Of a DNA stretch of 64,000 nucleotides, positions 58,580 to 64,000 are shown piece by piece. Made by a program: the position numbers and the translations under genes. Where the stretch lies: positions 1 through 64,000 of the forward strand of contig CAZWSL010000012.1 of NCBI GenBank assembly GCA_964636495.1. The letters run 5' to 3'. The notes under the pieces were generated by a model. That model was not told the DNA's origin. It searched no databases and saw only the letters and a list, made by a program, of their open reading frames with translations. The first letter of the stretch is position 1, and every line of letters starts with the position of its first letter. Source of the DNA: Desulfobacula sp964636495 (GTDB taxonomy: Bacteria; Desulfobacterota; Desulfobacteria; Desulfobacterales; Desulfobacteraceae).

Positions 58580-59521
58580 TTACTGGAATCCATGCGGTTC
58601 AATATGAGTTTCCCGGGTGCCGGCAGGGTGATAATGCACGTACACTTTACGAAGCATCGCAAGACCTGCAATCAGTTTGTTTTCCACTGTGTCAGCGATC
58701 TTGTCACCCTCCTTTACACTCAAATCACCATCAATGCCAATGGTGAGATTCACCACCAGATAAGGGCCGAATCTGTGTGCATGGATGTCTTCGATTGATT
58801 GAATTTCCTTCACATCATTAAGAATTTCATATATCCGGTCGGCAGTTTCTTTGCTGGGAACCTTGTCCATAAGGTCTGAAGATGATTCACGGAGAATATC
58901 CAGCCCGGTTTTGGCTACGATTAATGCCACGACAGCACCTGCCAGAGGATCTCCCCAGGCTATTCCCAGCATGTTGAGAAGAATACCGATTGTTGCCCCT
59001 GCCGAAGCAAAAATATCATTTCGGTGATCCCTGGCCAGTGCCTTGATTGCCGGGTTTCCGGTTTTTTGGCTGATTCGGCCGGCATGGAGTGTGAGAAAAA
59101 TTTTGGAAATAATCGTAACCAGTGCCACGACCAGTGCAAACATGCTTACCTTAAACTGCGGGGCTGTTCCTGCAAAAAGATTGAATGCCGTATTGACAGA
59201 GTCCCAGAATATGGCGGTACCGGTGGTAATAACGAATGCACCAACAACTAAAGCTGCTATGCTCTCGAGTTGATGATGGCCATAAGGGTGTTCAATATCA
59301 GCTGGTTTGGCCGACAGTCGGACAAAAATTTTTACCACTACAAAGTAAATAACATCAGATACTGAGTTGATACCATCTGCAAGCAGCCCCTGACTATGAC
59401 CGACAATGCCGACAGAAACCTTGACAAATGCGAGGATGGCATTAAAGTACAGCCCCAGGTTGACAACTGATTCGGCTGCTCTCTGGCGCTCCTTGATTTC
59501 CATTTTTTTGTCGATAATCAT
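58580..59521 (-). CDS. Cation diffusion facilitator family transporter
   Basis: A 313-residue membrane protein exporting Zn2+, Fe2+ or Mn2+ by proton exchange. Six transmembrane helices fill residues 20-205. The metal-site blocks are 'GLLADGINSVSDVIYF' in helix 2 and 'DHRNDIFASAGATIGIL' in helix 5 (Asp-x3-Asp type and His-Asp). 'KPADIEHPYGHHQLESIAAL' is the loop motif. The C-terminal cytoplasmic domain is complete. ATG 59521 is preferred; the 59554 start would lie inside the dispersed repeat. It probably detoxifies metal, and the exact ion is not known. Confidence 0.93.
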   Translation of the reverse strand: MIIDKKMEIKERQRAAESVVNLGLYFNAILAFVKVSVGIVGHSQGLLADGINSVSDVIYFVVVKIFVRLSAKPADIEHPYGHHQLESIAALVVGAFVITTGTAIFWDSVNTAFNLFAGTAPQFKVSMFALVVALVTIISKIFLTLHAGRISQKTGNPAIKALARDHRNDIFASAGATIGILLNMLGIAWGDPLAGAVVALIVAKTGLDILRESSSDLMDKVPSKETADRIYEILNDVKEIQSIEDIHAHRFGPYLVVNLTIGIDGDLSVKEGDKIADTVENKLIAGLAMLRKVYVHYHPAGTRETHIEPHGFQ

Positions 59522-59534
59522 ATGATTGCCTTTT

Positions 59535-59552
59535 GAGATCTTTGCATCATGC
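59535..59552 (+). repeat. Dispersed-repeat end
   Basis: GAGATCTTTGCATCATGC differs at one base from the end at 11338. It lies just upstream of the CDF transporter gene. No right end was found within the 112-bp gap. Confidence 0.5.
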
Positions 59553-59633
59553 ACACATTACCAGTCTGCCTGGTGTATCTGGATTTGCCAGAATGAAGAG
59601 AGATGTCCATTATTTTTGTCAAAACAGCTTGCA

Positions 59634-60938
59634 TTAACTACTGTTTTTTGGAGTAAGATCACGTTCAAAATAAGAGATCAAGGTTTCCAGATAACGGGAT
59701 TTCACCTGTTGGACAGCCATGATCTGCTTAACCGGCGGCAATTTCAGGATCACCCCTAAAACTGCAGCAAGAGCCCGATGACTGAAGAGCACTTTATTGT
59801 CAAAAAGCAGGTGCTGGAACTTTCCTCTTTCAATGGCCATTACAACAGCCCTGTGTGTCCCGTTTAACGGGGTGATGACCCTTTCAGGCAGAGACTGCAG
59901 AGACAGGCTGTCTTCCTTGCATGCCCGGATACAGAGACCGCAGCCAAGACATATTTTCTTATTCAACTTTGCTGTTTTTCGATTGGGCTTTCCGGGATCA
60001 TTGGCAGAGACCAGGGTCATCGCTTCTACCGGGCAGATGTTGACACATTTGCCACAGCCGGTACACGATTGCTTGTCAATTCCGGGGATAAAGTTAGATG
60101 TGTGAACCGGGTTGAGTATGGCAAATTTTCGGGCCGCAATCATGGCTTCACAACAACACCCGCAGCAATTGCAGATAAAGTTGACCCGGTTCCTGACATT
60201 TTCCCCGAATTGTACGAGATTGGATTCATATGCCTGATCCAGAAGATCTAATCCCTCCACCACGTCAACCTCTCTTGCAAAACCGTGTTTAATAAGGGAT
60301 GCGCCTGTTGTGTTGAATGTCATGCAGATATCCAGAGGATTGTCACATGCTCTGTCCATATGGAGCATTTTATGGCGGCAGTAACAGGTGCCGACTCCCA
60401 TGTGTGATGCAGTCCTTATCACTTCAGATGCCCGTTCATAATCCAATACATGGACAGCATTCTCATTGGACAGCACCGGTTCATGAACAAATACCCGTCC
60501 CAGCTGCGTCTCCCCAAGGGTAAACAGTTCTTTTACAAAGTCCTCTTCCACATTCAGGTATTCATAAAAAAGCTCTCCCAGTATTTTTTGATTGACATCG
60601 CTGCGTATCCGCATCATGGAAAATTCAAAAAAACCGGCCATGGGCGGCGGAAGGACATATCTGGTTTCACCTTTTTGATCCATGTCTACCAGTATTGCCC
60701 GGGATGCCAGTTTATCAAGAATCCTCTGTGCCTCTGGCAATCGCATCTTCCAGACCCTGGAAGCCTTAGCAGCAGTGAATGGTTTGATTGGAAGCAGCGA
60801 AACCAGATGCGCCTCCTTTTCAGAGAACAACATGGTTAAAATTTTGTCCAGCAGTTTTGAAGGCGGAGCACCCTGGGGAAAAAGATTCAACCGGTCAACA
60901 AGAGATGTATAACTGGATTTAAGAGTATGGTGAGCCAT
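59634..60938 (-). CDS. 4Fe-4S ferredoxin-type protein with extra Cys blocks
   Basis: A 434-residue protein that shares its architecture with the 333-residue protein at 38461-39462. The N-terminal 130 residues resemble a winged helix ('PFTAAKASRVWKMRLPEAQRILDKLASRAIL'). Cys blocks 'MGVGTCYCRHKMLHMDRACDN' and 'FICNCCGCCCEAMIAAR' come next. Two ferredoxin motifs, 'CTGCGKCVNICPVEAM' and 'CLGCGLCIRACKED', follow. About 60 residues of C-terminal tail are unique. The start is ATG 60938; the longer 61088 frame overlaps the enolase-superfamily gene. It lies directly downstream of that gene and may supply electrons or act as regulator. Confidence 0.75.
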   Translation of the reverse strand: MAHHTLKSSYTSLVDRLNLFPQGAPPSKLLDKILTMLFSEKEAHLVSLLPIKPFTAAKASRVWKMRLPEAQRILDKLASRAILVDMDQKGETRYVLPPPMAGFFEFSMMRIRSDVNQKILGELFYEYLNVEEDFVKELFTLGETQLGRVFVHEPVLSNENAVHVLDYERASEVIRTASHMGVGTCYCRHKMLHMDRACDNPLDICMTFNTTGASLIKHGFAREVDVVEGLDLLDQAYESNLVQFGENVRNRVNFICNCCGCCCEAMIAARKFAILNPVHTSNFIPGIDKQSCTGCGKCVNICPVEAMTLVSANDPGKPNRKTAKLNKKICLGCGLCIRACKEDSLSLQSLPERVITPLNGTHRAVVMAIERGKFQHLLFDNKVLFSHRALAAVLGVILKLPPVKQIMAVQQVKSRYLETLISYFERDLTPKNSS

Positions 60939-60957
60939 AAGTCGTGTTTCCTGGATT

Positions 60958-62097
60958 TTAAATTTCTCTGGGCCATTGCCTGATTGGTCCAGGCTTGTCC
61001 TCAAAGTTCGATAAAGCAGTCTCGTCAATAGATACACCCAGACCTGGTTCTTTTCCAAGCATGATACAGCCATCATCTGCAACATCAAAGGAATGAGTGG
61101 AAAACAATCGGGAAGGCTTCAGGAAACGGTTAAAGTACTCCACATAGGCAAAATTCGGTATCACGGCAGCGGCCTGTAAACTTGCTGCAAGACCGACAGC
61201 CATGCTGTTGTAGTTGTGGACAGCGACTCTTGCGTAGTATGGCTCTGCCATGGCAGCGATCTCTTTTATTTCCAGAATACCGCAGCAGGTGATATCCGGG
61301 TTGAGAATATCTGCAGCATGCTTTTCCAGCAGCGGCCTGAACTCCTTTTTTGTGCAGATAGTTTCTCCGGTAACAATCGGCAGACGTACCATCCGCCTGA
61401 TATCGGAGAGCAGTTCGATATTATCAATGGCAATCGGATCTTCAAACCAGGTTACGCCATATTGATGCAATGCCTGCGATATTTTTTCAATGTTAGCAAG
61501 GTCCGCCACCCTCCAGGCATCGACGAGAATATCGATATCGCTGCCCAGCGCTTCACGAACAGCACCCAACCGGGCTATTCCCTCATCAATGTCATTGCTG
61601 TAGAGAAATGGATAAATTTTAACCGCCTTGAAACCAAGAGCGACCTGTTGAAGCGCATAGGTCGCAATCTGTTCGGCTGAGCGCTCCTTGTGACTCCAGC
61701 AGTTTGCATAAACCCTGATGCGATTGCGGCATGCTCCCCCGAGCAAATTATGAACCGGTACCTCAAGTGCCTTTCCGACTATGTCCCAGAGAGCTATTTC
61801 AATTCCACTCATGGCAGAAAAAAACTCTATCCCTCCATAAAATTCAGAGAAATGTTTATAGGCCAGAGTCGTGAAGTATTTGATGCGAAACGGATCCATT
61901 CCATCAATATAACGGGCCAGCTGGTGGATAAGCTGTACCGTGCTATGTTCACAATCGTGCAGCACGTATGCTTCTCCCCAGCCGATAATGCCGCAATCGG
62001 TTTTTACCTTTACCATTATCCATGCCTTCCCTCGACACCACTCATCATCAGTAACATGAGAAGGTACAATAAACGTTTCAACAGAAGTTATCTTCAT
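60958..62097 (-). CDS. Mandelate racemase/muconate-lactonizing (enolase superfamily) enzyme, sugar-acid dehydratase-like
   Basis: A 379-residue enolase-superfamily enzyme with the usual capping N-terminus and TIM barrel. Metal ligands are in 'DIDILVDAWRVAD' (Asp), 'GVTWFEDPIAI' (Glu) and 'LPIVTGETICTKKEF' (Glu). A catalytic Lys lies in 'GFKAVKIYPFLY'. The late 'YYARVAVHNYNSMAVGL' contains the His region. The set is of the mandelate racemase type, as in galactonate, gluconate or related acid dehydratases. The acid substrate is unknown. It lies 97 bp downstream of the LutC/LutB genes. Confidence 0.88.
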   Translation of the reverse strand: MKITSVETFIVPSHVTDDEWCRGKAWIMVKVKTDCGIIGWGEAYVLHDCEHSTVQLIHQLARYIDGMDPFRIKYFTTLAYKHFSEFYGGIEFFSAMSGIEIALWDIVGKALEVPVHNLLGGACRNRIRVYANCWSHKERSAEQIATYALQQVALGFKAVKIYPFLYSNDIDEGIARLGAVREALGSDIDILVDAWRVADLANIEKISQALHQYGVTWFEDPIAIDNIELLSDIRRMVRLPIVTGETICTKKEFRPLLEKHAADILNPDITCCGILEIKEIAAMAEPYYARVAVHNYNSMAVGLAASLQAAAVIPNFAYVEYFNRFLKPSRLFSTHSFDVADDGCIMLGKEPGLGVSIDETALSNFEDKPGPIRQWPREI

Positions 62098-62194
62098 ATA
62101 TTTTAATACCTGTTAATAGTTTTTGAAATTTTTCACTGAGTCGACCCCGTAAGGAGGACTCTAATGTCAAGCCGGTTTTTATCCAAATTAAGTG

Positions 62195-62971
62195 TCATTG
62201 ATGGGATGGAGCCGTCAGGACGTCTGTAATGACATAAACATGAAGCTGTTTCGGGCCGTGTGCACCGAACACCATTTGAAGTTCTATATCTGCTGTCTTG
62301 CTGGGACCTGAAATAAATGTCATACAGTTCCCGATTCCCTGTGCCTGTTCCTCTTGATCCCATTTGAGTCTGAAATAGAGTTCTTTTAAGCTTTCAACTA
62401 TCTGATCTGCAGTGATGACTGCTATGTGAATTGACGGCACCAGTGACACTGCCCGGGGTTGATGGGGTCGGGTTTTCATCACCAGTGTGGCCGACTGGGC
62501 CACACAGAAATCTGCCGAAGTTATGCCGACATAGGATTGGATCAGTTTTTTTCGAATCTCATCTCTTTCCAGAGCATCCGGCTTGTCAGATCCCCTGGAA
62601 ACAATAAATTCAACACCGTCTTCAGATAATCTCTTTTCCAGGTCTGACTGCTCGATGACCGGATGGTGCCATGCAATCACCCGTTTTTTATCTCCCCATT
62701 CGGGTTCGCTGTTTTGAATCAGCTCCCTGATGGAAAGACCGGCCTCAAGAGGGGTATTTACCTGGGTAACGCTGATATGGGCCAGGTTTGCCTGTTCAAT
62801 AAACAGTTCAAGCAGGTCCCGGCGTTCAGATACGCTTTTGTTCAGGTATGCGTTTAACTGCTCATCCCTGTTTTCCGGTGGCGGACCGAACAGATCGGAA
62901 GCACTGCCTGGAGATGTTTTTCCCAGTGCCTGCCGGATCGTTTTTATAAAGGACTGCTGATTATTTTCCAT
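62195..62971 (-). CDS. lutC: LUD-domain protein, LutC-like
   Basis: A 258-residue member of the LutC/YkgG family, part of the LutABC lactate-oxidation complex. 'VGITSADFCVAQSATLVMKTRPHQPRAVSLVPSIHIAVI' positions include the LUD-domain core, and 'FISGPSKTADIELQMVFGAHGPKQLHV' is the C-terminal nucleotide-fold signature. It overlaps nothing but lies 18 bp downstream of lutB on the same strand. The first 60 residues are a variable extension typical of the family. It is named by context, and lactate as the true substrate is not proved. Confidence 0.88.
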   Translation of the reverse strand: MENNQQSFIKTIRQALGKTSPGSASDLFGPPPENRDEQLNAYLNKSVSERRDLLELFIEQANLAHISVTQVNTPLEAGLSIRELIQNSEPEWGDKKRVIAWHHPVIEQSDLEKRLSEDGVEFIVSRGSDKPDALERDEIRKKLIQSYVGITSADFCVAQSATLVMKTRPHQPRAVSLVPSIHIAVITADQIVESLKELYFRLKWDQEEQAQGIGNCMTFISGPSKTADIELQMVFGAHGPKQLHVYVITDVLTAPSHQ

Positions 62972-62989
62972 CTTTTCAGGGACTCCGTA

Positions 62990-64000
62990 TCACTGCCGTG
63001 ATAAAGGCTGTTTGTTTTTCCATTCTGTTAAAAAATTTTCTGCTGCCAGGGGTGGTAAGTCACGGCTTTTTGTCCAGCCGTTTAACCCAAACGGCAGCTT
63101 TGAGATCATGCCGTTGTGAAAGGGCATCACCTGTTGGAAGCGGACACCTGCCTTTCTGACCAGATCGTATAACGCCCGGTTTGAGATGATAAGGGACCAG
63201 ATCCGGAAGATCAGCTTTTCAAACCGGTCAGCAGTGGTGACATCCCATGCAGGGTCGCCCTGGGCCAGTTTTGCCCGCAGCGCCAGCAGCATTCCCGGCA
63301 GGTTAATATTTACGGAACAGGCATCTTTGCAGGCACCACACAGCGGTTCTCCCCGGCATAAGTCTTCTGCCCGGTTGATGCCAACCAGAAGCGGTGTAAT
63401 CACCGCCCCGATGGGTCCGGAATAGGGATATCCATATGCATGACCGCCGATCTTCCCGTAAGCCGGGCAGACATTGAGGCATGCAGCACACCGAATGCAG
63501 TAGAGAATTTCCCTGAATTCAGGATCAGCCAGGATTCTTGAGCGCCCGTTGTCCAGGATCACCAGGTGGAACTGGTCGGGTCCATCAAGCTGGTCTTCAG
63601 TTCTCGGTCCGCCAATGTAACTGACATATCCGGCCATGTTCTGGGCGGCCGCTCCTCTGGAAAGCAGCCGGAATAAAATATCATGATCTTCAAGCCGGGC
63701 CGTTATCCGCTCCATGCCCATGAAGACCATGTGGATTTTCGGCATGGTTGTTGACATCCGGATATTGCCCTCGTTGGATACTGTTGTGATATGGCCGGTT
63801 TCCGCACAGGCAATGTTGCATCCGGAAAGCCCCATATCTGCTGCCAGAAATTTTTCTCTCAATGCCTTTCTTGCAGCCTGGGTCAGGACCGGCGGGTCTT
63901 CACAATAGGGAATGCCCAGTTTTTCGGTAAACAGCTGCGCCACCTCCTTTCGGGTTTTGTGAACTGCCGGTGCGATGATGTGGGAAGGCGCTTCTCCGGC
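62990..64000 (-). CDS. lutB: LutB-like iron-sulfur protein (N-terminus beyond the window)
   Basis: At least 336 residues of a LutB/YkgF-type protein, open to the right edge. 'MGLSGCNIACAETGHITTVSNEGN' and 'RITARLEDHDILFRLLSRGA' are the LUD-like half. The cluster motifs are 'CIRCAACLNVCPAY' and 'LCGACKDACSVNI', two [4Fe-4S] sites. The frame continues without a stop through 64000. A GTG at 63943 lies in the frame, but the residues before it ('HIIAPAVHKTRKE') fit the family, so the real start lies outside. It should pass electrons from L-lactate oxidation with LutA and LutC. Confidence 0.9.
   Translation of the reverse strand, partial: AGEAPSHIIAPAVHKTRKEVAQLFTEKLGIPYCEDPPVLTQAARKALREKFLAADMGLSGCNIACAETGHITTVSNEGNIRMSTTMPKIHMVFMGMERITARLEDHDILFRLLSRGAAAQNMAGYVSYIGGPRTEDQLDGPDQFHLVILDNGRSRILADPEFREILYCIRCAACLNVCPAYGKIGGHAYGYPYSGPIGAVITPLLVGINRAEDLCRGEPLCGACKDACSVNINLPGMLLALRAKLAQGDPAWDVTTADRFEKLIFRIWSLIISNRALYDLVRKAGVRFQQVMPFHNGMISKLPFGLNGWTKSRDLPPLAAENFLTEWKNKQPLSRQ

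Noticed and set aside
62153..62229. A strong AAGGAGG site with a 21-codon + strand open frame
   Set aside because: The peptide is very short, overlaps lutC antisense, and the purine-rich run is likely chance; nothing supports a gene.
62133..62363. A 76-residue - strand frame overlapping the end of lutC
   Set aside because: It lies out of frame over lutC coding sequence and only its tail is outside; no family pattern is visible.
63170..63200. AGATCGTATAACGCCCG, which resembles the second repeat end
   Set aside because: It lies inside conserved lutB coding sequence and encodes ordinary residues, so the match is probably chance.
1..64000. CRISPR arrays, tRNA or rRNA genes, prophage or intact transposase
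   Set aside because: No regularly spaced repeats, RNA gene features, integrase, phage or transposase sequence were seen in the window.

Overview
The window looks like chromosomal DNA from a strictly anaerobic, Gram-negative, sulfate-reducer-type bacterium (Desulfobacterota, most likely Desulfobacterales). This is inferred from gene content; no rRNA or other phylogenetic marker was seen. The basis is a complete bacterial carbonyl branch of the Wood-Ljungdahl (reductive acetyl-CoA) pathway beside fhs and folD, rubredoxin modules, bacteriohemerythrin, many ferredoxin-type proteins, lipoproteins, a rhombosortase and an O-antigen/exopolysaccharide operon. The DNA is moderately AT-rich. No rRNA, tRNA, CRISPR array or intact transposase was found.

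Layout. (1) 1-10923, + strand: a tightly packed polysaccharide operon with several 4-nt overlaps. It encodes a methyltransferase tail, a hexapeptide acyltransferase, an unknown surface-glycan protein, GT2, an NDP-sugar epimerase, GT4, a WecA/MraY-type polyprenyl-P sugar-1-P transferase, a membrane CapD/PglF-type epimerase-dehydratase, UDP-glucose dehydrogenase and an Epd-like GAPDH-family enzyme. (2) 11018-21174, - strand: acsD-cooS-acsB-acsC-acsE, a small unknown gene and cooC. Divergent from it on + are fhs and folD (21679-24485), across a 504-bp regulatory gap. Together these activate formate on THF, convert it to methylene-THF, move the methyl group to the corrinoid protein and join it with CO and CoA. 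Methylene-THF reductase and formate dehydrogenase are not here. (3) 24598-32818, - strand: a twin-rubredoxin NAD(P)H oxidoreductase, a rubredoxin-fused TPP enzyme, a DUF2235 hydrolase coupled to a QueG-like Fe-S protein, a class III aminotransferase and a beta-keto acid cleavage enzyme. (4) 33141-37240, + strand: M48 lipoprotein protease, small lipoprotein, PhoD-like phosphatase, alpha/beta hydrolase.

(5) 37356-45465, - strand: alcohol dehydrogenase, Fe-S protein, hemerythrin, site-2 protease, an efflux-adaptor remnant, NlpC/P60 lipoprotein, kinase-like phosphotransferase, and a rhombosortase coupled to a truncated rhombotarget-like lipoprotein, GNAT. (6) 45688-54272, - strand: an apparent amino-acid/keto-acid catabolic region with aldehyde dehydrogenase, single-domain asparaginase, LCM-type methyltransferase, RidA, SDR, a B12-binding mutase-like protein, a ProC-like reductase, a FAH-family hydrolase and a cupin. 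(7) 54454-64000, - strand: hybrid histidine kinase, a crystallin-fold protein overlapping phosphoglucomutase, a cation diffusion facilitator, a second Fe-S protein related to the one in region 5, an enolase-superfamily dehydratase, LutC and a partial LutB.

A dispersed short repeat with ends like GAGATCTTTGCATAATGC sits in at least eight intergenic gaps. Three copies form inverted pairs, consistent with a miniature inverted-repeat element or IS-end remnants. The strongest candidates for undescribed biology are the rubredoxin/TPP electron-transfer pair, the B12-protein cluster at 49.4-53.7 kb, the rhombosortase with a substrate lacking its C-terminus, and an AcsD subunit with a long Ala/Lys/Glu-rich tail.
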